NCBI RefSeq assembly: GCF_949628265.1
Contig: NC_088786.1
Coordinates: 16,368,001 to 16,432,000, forward strand
Length of the DNA: 64,000 nt
Direction: 5' to 3'
Source: Cloeon dipterum
Lineage: Eukaryota > Arthropoda > Insecta > Ephemeroptera > Baetidae
Of the stretch, positions 13,081 through 24,844 are shown one piece after another. The notes below the pieces were generated by a model, which ran no database searches, was not told where the DNA came from, and worked only from the letters and a program-made list of their open reading frames with translations. Position 1 is the stretch's first letter, and each line of letters begins with the position of its first letter. Position numbers and translations under genes: made by a program.

Positions 13081-14229
13081 ATGGTGAAGAAATCGCTCAC
13101 CCCTTTTAAAGGTCCAAAGGTCGAGACCATCATTGGTGCTAAGAAAGAGAGAAGCCCAAAAACACCCAAAAAGTCAGAGAAGAAGCTAAAAGCTCTGATT
13201 GAACAGTCCACGGATCTGACAGTAAATTCTCCTCTGGTTTCTCCGTCTAAGAAGATAAAGAAGAAATCATTTCATGTGATTGATATGCCTGAAGAATTTG
13301 GCACTCCTGGAACACCTACCAGTTTGAAAAAGAAGAAGAAGCTGTCGACGATTAAAATGGCAGAAACTGAGAGCCCTTTGGTCACTGAACCAAAAAAGAA
13401 GAAAAGATCACAAGTCGCCGAGGCTGAGAGCAGTAACGCCCCAGATGGAACTCCCAGAGACAAGAAGTTGAAGAAAAAGTCCAAAGGACCAGCTGGTGAT
13501 AATTCGGGAGAAATGGAAACATTGACTCCAGCACCGAAAAAGATAAAGAAATCTGCTGTCGCCACCGAAGAAATTCCTGAACAGCCACAGCCTGTCTCCA
13601 GCAAAAAGAATTTGACAAAGTCTGGAGATCTTCAAAAGCCTGCTGGTGCAGCTGATGGTGTCGTGGCTGAAGGAACTCCAAAAGAGGGTGCGGGAAAGTC
13701 TGAGGGGGCAAAGAAGAAGAAAAGAAATAGGGGCAAGAAGACTGTCAAGGACCACTCAGCCTACACATTATTTGTCGGCAACCTTGCATTTGAGTAAGTT
13801 ATTAGATTGATTTATTTGATCTTTGAATTCAATTTTCTCTCACAGCACTACTGAAGAAGACGTGAGAGATCATTTTGGAAAGAAGGGCCTGAATGTCCTG
13901 CGAGTTTTCTTCCCAAAGGACAAGGATACCAACTTAATGAAAGGATTTGCATTTGTGGACTTACCTGACAATGACCAATACAATGTAAGAACTTCATTTT
14001 ATTTAATATTTGAATATTCATTTTAGTGTGACTAATCGACTCATTCTTATTTTCAACATTCAATTTACAGAAGGGGCTCCAGATGAATGGATCGTTCATC
14101 AACAACAGACGAGTCAGGGTACAGTTTACCATGCCCGGCAACAAGTCGACTCCTGGCAGGACAAAGGCCATCAAGAAGACCCTCTTCAAGTACGCGGGCT
14201 TGAACAAGAAGGGCATCGCTTTCAAATGA
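13081..14229 (+). CDS. Lysine-rich nucleolar-type protein with one C-terminal RRM
   Basis: Three exons, 13081-13793, 13846-13984 and 14071-14229, give 336 aa. Residues 1-225 are low complexity, rich in Lys, Ser, Pro and Glu, with many KKKKK/KKIKK clusters typical of nucleolar localisation. One RRM follows: RNP2 LFVGNL (about 230-235) and RNP1 KGFAFVDL (about 270-277). The tail is basic and ends GIAFK. This architecture resembles nucleolin-like or ribosome-biogenesis RRM proteins, but I cannot assign an orthologue. RNA binding in the nucleolus is inferred from the composition and the RRM. Introns are 52 and 86 nt with GTAAG donors. A possible AATAAA at 14260 gives a very short 3' UTR. Confidence 0.88.
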
Positions 14230-14259
14230 ACTGTAATATTTACGTTTGTTAGGTAAGAG

Positions 14260-14265
14260 AATAAA
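14260..14265 (+). terminator. Poly(A) signal AATAAA of the RRM gene
   Basis: AATAAA lies 31 nt after the stop codon. It is the first such hexamer downstream and would give a 3' UTR of about 50 nt. Confidence 0.5.
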
Positions 14266-14830
14266 ACAGGACTTTGTAAGAATTCCCGAATTATTATTAT
14301 TCATCTGGAAAATAGTCGTAACAAGACATAATAATGATACACAGCGACTGATTCTCAAAATCAACACTACTGCCGACAAAAATCATAGAAAAGAACAAAA
14401 CAATGGCTACATGATTAGTAGTTGAAGAAGTAGTAGTAGAACAACCCTTAGGAGTATAATCATCGTAAAATGTCGTAACGTACAGTTAAAATTCTGCCAT
14501 GGAATAACAAGAAGCATTTTCAGGAGGACAAGTGCGGCTAAATTTTACATTTTTGACTCTCGTTTGCTAAAATCTCTTTTCTCCAGCAAGCCTAAAATGT
14601 GTCCTCCGGATTTAGATTTTTACTTTGAAACACACAAATTAGCACTAAAAGAGATATCTAAGTAATTTGCGCTCTCACATTTCAATCAAACACAGGCCCG
14701 TGCGATGGAACAGCACTTTCTTCCCAAATGACTAGTCCATTGTAAAAATAATAACAGGCAGTAAACATGTTAAGTGTCGCGAGTTGTTGAGGTAATCATC
14801 ATACTCACAAAATAATAAACGCTGACTAAC

Positions 14831-14989
14831 TTAAATATGCGAGTGTAGTGAGGTAATTCGAAATCGGCAACTGAACCGGCGTTGATATCGACTGATTGCG
14901 CAGTTTTGTGCGAGTTCTTTTTGGGAAGGGAGGACTCTCCAAGCACGACTTGAGGAACAGAAGAAACACAGAGTACAACGCAGATGATT
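14831..14989 (-). CDS. Possible coding exon with hydrophobic leader (unidentified)
   Basis: On the minus strand a pyrimidine-rich acceptor (CTCTTACAG) precedes an open 159-nt block ending at a GTTAGT donor. It encodes IICVVLCVSSVPQVVLG, a signal-peptide-like core, followed by a polar stretch. The same frame stays open upstream to an ATG at 15135 (His/Thr-rich). No further exon could be joined and I recognise no family, so this could be a chance ORF. Confidence is low. Confidence 0.22.
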   Translation of the reverse strand, partial: NHLRCTLCFFCSSSRAWRVLPSQKELAQNCAISRYQRRFSCRFRITSLHSHI

Positions 14990-15525
14990 CTGTAAGAGTG
15001 ACTGGAGAGGTCCAGCCTTGAGCGTTGTTGATCACAGAGTCTCACAAAGACAGAGCTGCTTTTATTGCTGGAGCGCGCTTTTCTACTTTGAATGTGAATG
15101 TGTGTGTTTGTGAAGTGTGTGTGTGTGTGTGACATTTAATGAGATTTATTATCTTGCTAATAGGGGTTCGTTCACATTAGACATAATGATCAGTATTACA
15201 TTTGATTTTCATCCAGACTAGGCTCAAAAACAGCTGCCCGGATCGAGCTGTACAGACACATGCAGTTAAAATGATTATAGTTAGATTTACTTATATAGTT
15301 TCACCTCTCAGTTAATAATGGAATTGTGCTATCGCCATCTTGTCTCGTTTTGTTATTAATACTTGGTCGAACGGTTAAAATTCGGGCTAGCAATGCAGTA
15401 TAAAAAGTCATCCTCGTGGTGATGGGACAGGAATGACAGCATCTCTCGGTATATTCAAGTACGCAAAAGTGTTTGTTAAATATGCGATCATCGGAGTGAA
15501 TTAATGCATTATTTATAATTGCGCG

Positions 15526-15620
<95 letters not shown>

Positions 15621-16768
15621 AAATGGTGAAAAATTAGCAAAACCGTCAAAGAGGGTGGTCTTTTCTTTTCAATGGAGAAGGTCGAAGAAGAAAAGCAGCA
15701 GCAGTGAAGTCTGTTAGTATCCTATGGCAGGGGCACTGGGCAGAGGGATGGGGAGCCAAGACGTTGAGGATCTCTTAAGGCGGCAGTCGGAACCTCCCAC
15801 CAATCATTATTGTTCTTTGGTCTGTCAGTTCATGGTTGTCAGAAGCTGAAAAATATAGGTCACATGACACTAGATTTCATCTAATAAATTCATGGCATAA
15901 TTTTAAGGATATATCAAACGGTGCCTAACCAGCAAATCAAGAATTTAAGACGTTTTTCTAATACCGAAACTTTCAATGCTAAGGTTTTTGGCAAGACAAT
16001 TTAAATCGTGTAGTATCCAACAATTAAGTAAGAGATTTCCTCAGGAGAAAATAATTTATTTGACGCTGTTTGCAAGTCATGGAGTACGGAAGGTTAAAAA
16101 TCTTTCTGGGATTTATAATGGGAAATCATTCACATTCGAATCCCAACACGTTTTCAGTAGATCGTGGTGATAATTTATAGGTAGTCTGTAGGCTTTACCT
16201 GACAAGATGAATCAATCGGTGGGTCACTTTTTTACTTTCAGGACAAGTTCGGTTTTTTTAAGATTCTTATTGCCGTGACATTTGCAAATAATTTAGCCAA
16301 TTAACAGTTCCAGACCAAGCGTAAAAAATTTATAAGTAGACTACAAGGAGTTGTTGCCTTATTTTTGTCGTTAAGAAAAAATTATAAAATTAATTTTCAA
16401 TAAAATTAATTTTAACATTTTTAATTGCAACTTAATATGTTTGGTAGTAAAAAAAAAACAATGCAAGAAAGTTTTAGTCTCTCTTTTGGCACTAAGGGAT
16501 ATAAGCTGGCCGTTTGCACTCAACAAAAACCATAGGAAATTTCATCAGCTTTTAGAACATGTTTGGTTTTTGAAATCAAATTAAAATGTTAAGCATTTTG
16601 TGTACTAATTTTTAGTGATGGCTACCTTGAGTGGGTTGATTTTGATGCTGCCTCAGGCGAGGCCAGAGCAGTTTGAGAGGCACGGCTGTGTATGGTGGGT
16701 GTGCAATGGTCCCTTGTCTGCCCGGCAAGAACCAGCTGGGGAGAGAAGAAGCGCTAGGAGAGAGGAGG
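14990..16768. other. Non-coding stretch between the RRM gene and encore
   Basis: It contains the CT microsatellite at 15529-15620 and AT-rich sequence. The encore 3' UTR (minus) probably occupies the right part; TTTATT at 16055-16060 is a candidate minus-strand AATAAA. I see no other gene. Confidence 0.4.
15529..15620. repeat. (CT)n microsatellite
   Basis: About 85 bases of near-perfect CT dinucleotide, broken by one TT near 15613. It reads GA on the minus strand. Confidence 0.98.
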
Positions 16769-19700
16769 CTAACAGTTCCAGCCGGCTGGGTCACCAGGCG
16801 CAGTGGCCACTGACTGGGACTCCATGGTTGACTGGTCGGCAGGCAACCACGAAACCATGCACTGTCCACCGCCTGCGCCAGGAGGGGGCTGCTGTCCGGA
16901 GGGGCCATTGACTCGTGGCTGTTGCTGCTGCTGGCTGCCGTTGGCACCTGCCCACTTGAGGTCACAATCACGTTGATTAACAGGCGCTCTACTACAGTTG
17001 GCCCATGCCACTTACCTGATTCGGAGGGCTGAAGCAGTACGAAGGGCACATTCCTGTCACAGGGGCGGTCGGGTAGTAACCTCCAGTACTGGCAAACGTC
17101 ACCCCTTCACCCGACGGGGCTGGTGCCCTGTAAAAACAGGAGAGCCAAGAAGCTAGTTAAAAATCGATCATAAATTTACAAGCGCAAGCTAGCAAATTAT
17201 ATTAATTTTGCTTACTCTTGAATGTTCGCGTTTTTTTACTATTATTAATTCTACAATTTTGAACGGTTTTACACGGTCTTTTTAAGACATTAAGGGCTAT
17301 ATAAAATTCAAAAAACACTAAAAATTGATTTTCTTAAAAATTATTAACGAAGTCTTTTATTTAGGATTAATTGAAATGCAAGAGACAATTAAAAATATCA
17401 ATATTCTGATTTTTTTCATGAAATATGGCTTAGAGCAGTAATCAAAATTAAAGTAGAGCAATATAATACGATGCTGTATGTTCGCAACAAAAATAATGTC
17501 TGGCAATTCAATCCATCTTCAATAAAAATTAAATTTGCTAACATAAATATAAAAATTTAAATTGAAAATTTCATATTTTTGCGTTTGCGTCAAATTTCAC
17601 AATTATGCACCTCATTTAAAGATCTGTTTCGTAAATCAAAATTTTTACAAAAATCTGCAGAAGTAAAATTATTTCTCTTTTGAATATTTTTAGTTGAAAG
17701 TTTTAAAACCTGAAAGTTAAACCGCAAAATAATAAAATTAATTTTGCCTCATGGACGGTGTGTGTTGGGGCTGGAACATCTGGCCAACGTTGTTATTTGG
17801 CGGCGCAGCGGCAGTCATCATTGTCTGCGGTGGAGAGTAGTACCCAGCTTCAGTATTTCCTCCTATATAATTCAGCATTTTTCTATCAAGTTCGAGGCAT
17901 ATATCAGCAAAATATCTACCTGAATGGGGAAAAACTGCCACTGGTGGACGCTGAGGTTGGACAAGAAGAACTGTCTGCTGAGAGGCTGGCAGTATTACAT
18001 TGGGTGGTTGCTGCGTTGAAACTGGCGGAGGGGGCAGAAGAGGAGGGCGCGGAGGTGCTTGCTGAGGCTGCTGCCAACCAGGGGCGGCCACAACGTAGCT
18101 TGAGGGGGGTGCAGCAGGACACGTTGCTGCCTCGTTGATTTGCATGCCAGCGACATACGAAGTGATTTCAGGCATGCAGCAGCCCTCTTGTGAACACTGC
18201 AACGTTTTGATCGCCTTTATGCACTTTTTGTTTCGGCAATGACAAAGAGAATTAATAAATCATATTAATACTGAGTACACATAATATCTGATGATCAGAA
18301 TTTCACTGGTCAACGCTTGTTTCATCAACCTAGACGTTTATGTACTAAAGAACCCACCGCGGGGCATCCAATAACAAAAAATATTAAATATTTATTTCTG
18401 AAAAAATATTTCGATTCAGGTTTTTTGAAAAATTTCCATAGCAGAACAATTTGGAATGACAGAGACTAAAATTACTAATTTTTTGATATTACCAAAGAAA
18501 TACCAACCTGTGAGTGGTGAGAGTGGGAATGCTGGGCTGGCGGGGCAGCTTGATACGAGTAGATGACCTGCGGCTGCTGCGTGTACTCGGCGGGGGGCGG
18601 CGGGGGTGGAGGGGCGCACGTGTAAGTGGCGTGCACCTGGATGGAAGGAGGTTGCGGCGGAGGGTCTGAAGTGGTTAGCAGCTTCGGGGGGTTGCTGGGG
18701 TCGTAGCGGTAGACGGAGCCGTCGCTGTTGAGGTACGGCTGGCCGGTCTGCGGGTTGATGAGCAAGCTGCCGGCCGGCACGCTGTCCATGTTGGAGACGG
18801 CCCACATCAGGGTAGGGCCCAGAAAGTGTTGCTGCAGGTGAGCCGGCATCTGCATTGGGCCTTGCGGTAAGAGGGGCGTCGCCGTTGGAGACGGAGTGGC
18901 CGACATGGTCGCGTCCGACCGCTGAGATCCCAGAGACTTGTAGCCCGAGCTGAGGGGTGAGAGACGCGAGGCAACGCTGCTTGTGCCCGAGTCTGAAATG
19001 GAATTCCCATTGCAAAAATAACTGTCAAAAAACGTACATGTTTGCACGATAGTGATTTAAAAAAAAACTCCCAAAATTTGTAGAAATTACTTATAAAGGC
19101 CTTTAAGAATAAAACAAAATAATTTATTTTGAATGCTTTCAATATTTAGCGTCAGAGCTAAATTTACCATACACTCGAGAAAATATTGGCATTAGTATGC
19201 ATTTCTTTATACATCACTAAAGAAATGTTATAAAATAAATTTAAAAAAAACTTTCAGTTAATTTTAAGTAATCCTAGATCCGATTCCTTTTACTGTCGCA
19301 ACTGAATTGTATTTTTGATTTGCAAAATAAAAACCATCCTAGCTTCCAAATAAGATTCACGGCTTGCACAAAACATCGTGATAAACACAATATCCTTTTC
19401 CTTTCATATTTAGCATAATGGAAATTGCAAATAGGGGAAGAATTAAAATATTATTTTGCCTAATATACTAATAAAAAATACTTTCGGCGACTATCAAATC
19501 TAAACAACCCGTAAATTTTCAGAATATATCAAGCAAGGGCGGAATATGAATTTTAATTTATGCTAACACTCAAAGAAGGACAGTTTGTTACGCGTTTTAA
19601 ACCGTCCGCAGCTACACTTTGGTGCGTACGTGGACGCACTCACCAACCAGCGCGTCACTAACTTAACAGGGCTATAAGCTGGCAGTTTGCTCTACGCAAA

Positions 19701-22700
19701 AACCATGGCACGTGATTTTATAAGTTCCCAAAGAATGTATATATTGTGAAATTATTAACCGTGATTCAGTGATTCAAAGAAAAACAGCCCTAGCACAAGA
19801 ACGTGAGCTGGGATACAATGCTAAGAAGTTATAAATGCAATAAATAATTCTAGTATTTTCTGCAATGAAGGGACTGAGTGAGTTCTTTAAGAAAAGTCGT
19901 GCAGAGGTCGAGAATTTCTCTTAGATTATTGGAAAATTTGGCATCAATACGCAACATTATTTTTTGAAAAAAAAAATGGCATGAAATAGATAACATGACA
20001 TTTTTAAGTAAAATAATCTGCTTTGCCTACCTTGCTTGGTCAGGAGACGAGCGCCAGCGCTGTGCGTGCTGACCATACTGTCACCCCTGGCTATGCTAGG
20101 CGCTGTAGTTCCTCCGGAGTATCCACCAAAGCTGTACGACTTTGAAACAGCTTGGCGCATGGAGTTCGAGCGGAGAATGTCTCTGCTCTCAAACGACTCC
20201 ACTTTGAGAAGTCGGCTTGGTCTACGGTAAAAGGGAGAAAAAGCAAGAATTGGCGGCTGATTCACGCTAGGATCGAGGCAAAGCAAACCTCAAAGAAGAG
20301 GAATGAGGAGGGCTGGGTCGCAGAAGCTGAGGTCTGCCGTCAGAACTGTCTGAACTACTCCACGTTTGGCCCCCTGCCGCCCAGGAGCTGCGCAAGTCCT
20401 CCTGACTCGACCTCACTTCATCTCCTTCGCTCAAACCGGAATCTCCTCGCATCACGCGAATCATACCTTCCCCCTACAACCAAGCCGTGATTAGTGGTAA
20501 TCAGCGCGGTGTAAGCAGCTTGTTAGTGTTTCAGATCATGCGAATTTTTGTTGGCACGTCCTGCTTACCTCCTTGAAGATTCTTTTTCGAACTTTCTCAT
20601 ACTCTTCTTCCCTCTCTTCGAAACTTTTACTTCGGCGACTATCAGCACTAGCCTGTCAGACGGAACAATTTTAATTGGGATTGAGCACTTCACGAGGCAA
20701 CAGCTCACTTTAGAATTTGGGTCATCCAGCGAGTTCGTATCCCTCTTAAGAATCGACTTGCGTGGTTCGATCTCCAAGTCACCCCTTATCTGGTCTCTCA
20801 GTCTGAGGTCTGGAGTCTTCGAAGTGGTGGTTTTACCAACCACCACTTGAGCCCCTGTAGAGTCTACATTGTGCTCCATGTTGTACAGAGCTGCCATTCG
20901 ATGTACCAACATTCGTTGATAAGACGACATAGGAGGGAATTTGAACTGTGTACGTCTGCCAAAAAATGTAGTTAGCACGATTAGAACATTACCGATCACA
21001 AATAAATACTTTGTGTCTTTGACAAGGTTTTGCAACTCTGTCTCGATGCGCAACAGCAGCTGCCTGTCTTTGTGACTTCGGTTGACTGTTTCTGTTAGGA
21101 ACGCTGGCAAATCGACGCCAGAACTGTCTCCGGTTGGAGGTTGCTCAGTGCTGGAGTCTGCAAGAATAAAGCTTAGTTGCGGGAGAAACCGATTATTTCG
21201 TAAAACGCAACCTCTTGACAAGCTGAGAGGAGAGTTGCTGTCCATGCTGCCCTGAGACGAACCCTGCTGCTTGAGTCGCAGCCTAGAACTCGGCCTTCCC
21301 GCCCCTGCAGGAGGTTCCAGGGTCGCCCTTTCAGGGTCTGGTGGCGGCGAAGTTTCCTCCCTCATTGCATGACTCCTGACTAGAAGTTTCACCTTACTGT
21401 TCTGTGACTGAAATTTAAAGATATGTTGCAATGGTTGTTGAGCAAAGCATATATACAATAATATGAAATTAACTTATAATATGACATTATTTTGTCTTCG
21501 TGAAAAACTTACAATGGTTGTTACAGGCGATATTTTTTAAATTAAAATCGCAGTTTCGACTCTAGAGAGATTGCTTTTGCTCGTATTTAGAGAACCTTGT
21601 ATTCATTAAAAAATTTAAACAATAATTAAGATAGTTCCTGAGCCAACTCTTGCTTTGATCCCCGGGGGAAAGCTTTACTGATTTATTTTTCCTTACTCAG
21701 AGTAGATATTTAACTTTAAATCATGGTGTTTACCTTTTGCCTAACAGGAACACTTGGCCCTGACGACTCGAAAGGTGGCGGTTCACCAGTCTGTTCGTCA
21801 GCCTCGTTCTGTTCCTCGTCGCTGGCTACAGTTTCGGCGTTGAGATCATCTTCGGCTGCTTCTTTCACGTCAAACTCTTCACTCCTGGCTTCCTCGTCCT
21901 CCTGTGCAACGTCAATGAGAAAAATCGCCTAGTCAGACGACGAGTTCTCGAACCTGTTCGCCTAGCGAGTGCTGCAGAGCAGAGATCGAGGAACGCTCCA
22001 TTTGAGGACTGGCGGGACAGCTACAGGTGCCAGCATGAACCACTATGCTTGGAACTGTGGGGGAAAAAGCACCTTTTTGGTCAGTGGGAATGGGTCTGCG
22101 TGGCGTCAGGGAGGATTAACACATAGATGAGTGTGCCTAGTTGGACATAGAGAGCAAAGTCACACTCCGCAAAACACCAGTGGTCAACAGTCATCAGGAA
22201 AAAAACGGAAATTTAACAATATTCCTTGCTCAATTTAGGTTTCAATGCAATTGGTTTCCATTTATCATATATGTCTTTTTATATTATTTACACGGTGGGA
22301 ACAACTATACGTATAACAAGTGTGTTTTGTTAGGGGTTGAATCAAGAGATAGAGTCGAGGAGCGTGACACTGGCGGGGTTGTGCAAACATGAAAGGAATG
22401 AGCGTGCAAAAGGAGATGGGGTGGAGTAGGGAGCAACCAAATATGATGAGTGGTTTTGGGCATAGTGCGACACAAAGTATGAAAAATAACCATTGAAACT
22501 GCGTGGGTGGATAACGACTGGTGTGATTGATGACATGGGAGGAGCACATAAGAGTGTGTTTGTGTAAGAGATGACAAAATAATTAGAGCGTAAGGTCGAG
22601 CAACTAATTAATAGGATAAGTGGCAAAAGAACAAAAGATATTTGTATACTTTTTGCGTACTCACTTTCTAATCTGGCCATGATTTTTGATATTTAATTTA

Positions 22701-23791
22701 GACAACTGATATAACTTATTGGGCTAATTAGAGCGAGCGAGCGAGCTTCCTACGTTGTGTGTGCACCTTGCATTGTACAGGCAGAGGTTTTCAAGAGGGT
22801 ACTCAAGCATCTGAAATCTGCGCGGAACAATTAATTTTCACCACTTCAGATTGTCCCTCACAGTTTTATTACTTGTGCAAATCAAAGCGATTTTCTAGCT
22901 ATAAATGTTCAAAATCGGGGGGGTCGGTTCCATCTCTGCTTGGGGGGGGGGGGAGAACGATCGTGGGACATTAAGTCGGGGAAGTCACAATCGAGCTTCA
23001 GCGGAGGGCGCACAAGAAAAGAGGCACCAAGGGCAAACAATAATTGATTGGAAAATTGGTTTCAAATTCGCTCCGTTTCCCTGTATTGGCTTCGTCAAAC
23101 AAACACTTACATTTTTCCACCTACGCTCGCGTGCGTTTGCAGCTTTATTTGTCCTTGGTGGCCTTTTATTTGGGCTGCGGATCGATATGGATGGAGCGCC
23201 GTTTCAAATCACAATTAATCACACGTCCGGTGACACGGAAACGTCGCCGGCCAAGAAAATGCCAACGACGATCGTGCGAACGCGTCGCGAGACACGACAA
23301 AAGAAAAAAAAAGAGTACGGGAGACACATCGCATGCTTTTCCACCCCATCGATCATGCAATTTCGGCACTTTTTTCAAGTAATATTATCGCGCAACACCA
23401 ACCAGAGGGAACGGTAGGACACACCGATAGAGTTGGCGCTCGCGACAAAATCGCGTCGTTCGCCGCGTGAGATCGAGAATAGCGGAATAAATTGATCAAA
23501 ATAATCAGCGCAGGGGTGTGTTCGTGTTAGTGTGAGTGTGTTTGTTTTGGTTTTTGGGGGCAATTTAGATTGGAAACTGGTCTGTCTGGCCGCGTTCGCC
23601 GACGACGTGTTACCTTGGGCATCTAGCTGTTTCGCTTGGGCCGTTGCACTGCCGCCGCCTGAGGTGGCGGGTCCGTTGCTGGCCTCCTCCGAAAAGGACG
23701 GAGGCGGCGCGCCACTGGTGCTCGACGACAGCTCTTTTCTTACTTTGCCAACAGCGCGTTTCAAACTTGCAGAATGCCTCGGTGGTTTCAG
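16769..23791 (-). CDS. enc: Encore / R3HDM-family R3H-SUZ RNA-binding protein (5' end not resolved)
   Basis: Encore-type proteins bind single-stranded nucleic acid through an R3H domain and act in post-transcriptional control and germline development. Exons read right to left: 23614-23791, 21954-22054, 21734-21901, 21212-21407, 21010-21157, 20709-20955, 20569-20652, 20289-20473, 20031-20221, 18508-18992, 17920-18196, 17748-17862, 17016-17127, 16769-16954; 2673 nt, all phases consistent. KVKLLVRSHAMREE precedes the R3H domain (KDRQLLLRIE to FKFPPMSSYQRMLVHR), then SUZ (RRSKSFEEREEEYEKVRKR). The proline/glutamine-rich C-terminal half contains LLINPQTGQPYLNSDGS, as in R3HDM proteins. The first listed exon has an acceptor, so the starting ATG lies further right, towards the untranslated exon near 34.6 kb. 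The donor at 17747 is GC rather than GT. The C-terminal exon has two possible acceptors in different frames. Confidence 0.9.
22665..22680 (-). CDS. enc: Possible alternative first coding exon of encore (MARLE)
   Basis: On the minus strand an ATG at 22680 opens MARLE and meets a strong GTGAGT donor in phase 1. That is exactly the phase accepted by the encore exon at 22054. The sequence before it (AAAATC, then ATGG) is a fair initiation context. It would give a short isoform that skips the 23614-23791 exon but keeps R3H and SUZ. Inference from splice phase only. Confidence 0.3.
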
Positions 23792-24655
23792 CTGCAATCA
23801 GATGAGAATGTATTTTGAAACTCCGGTAAAAGTGAGATAGAAGGCATTGAATTCTTTTTTAAGCAAGCCCCAAGTATCCAAAGACACCCAAGAAGGAAAA
23901 TTTAAGATTTTCTTTCTAGATAATCTTTTTGAAGGAGATTCGATTCACAGAATGTGGTGTCAACAAAACAGTCAAGTCACTCAACTCATTCAAATTCCTG
24001 GAAATGTTCCCATTGAAACAAATATTAAAATTTGCATTTCCAGATTCATTTGAAATTTTACCCCTACGAAACATTGAAAAGTGAACACTGTCTATCTGTA
24101 AGGAGGGATTTTTTCAAAGAAAGTGTTTATGATGAGAAATAGTTCTGTAGTTTTTGCAACCCTTGTGGTGAAACAAGAAACTGTTCCATCTTAAATTCTG
24201 CAACTAGCAGCGATTTATAGACAAGTTCCAAGTATTTCAGTAAAGAAGCAATTCAACTTATAAAAACATTTCTGGTATTTTGCAATTCATGATTTATCGA
24301 CCTCCCTTGAGTGGCTTTTACGACATTTCACTGCAGGGTCAAATTATTAGTCGCGACGAGAAATTCTATTTCTAAACAAGGTAGTTAGAATCGCAGTGAT
24401 GAAATGACTACATTCGTGGGTGCTTTACACCATTTGCTTTGATGATTAAGCGCCTCGAATTGCTTGATAATTACAAGTGACAAGAAGCCCGAGCGCACGC
24501 GATCCCGTTCAAATGTCAAACTGGCACGGCAAAACATCAGCAATAAAAGAGCGCGCATCAGAACTCGAGACTGAAAATTGGAAAAGTCATTAGGCTACTC
24601 GGTAATTTGGAAAATAACTCTAGTGCGACGCGAGGGTGAGATGCATATTCGCACG

Positions 24656-24844
<189 letters not shown>

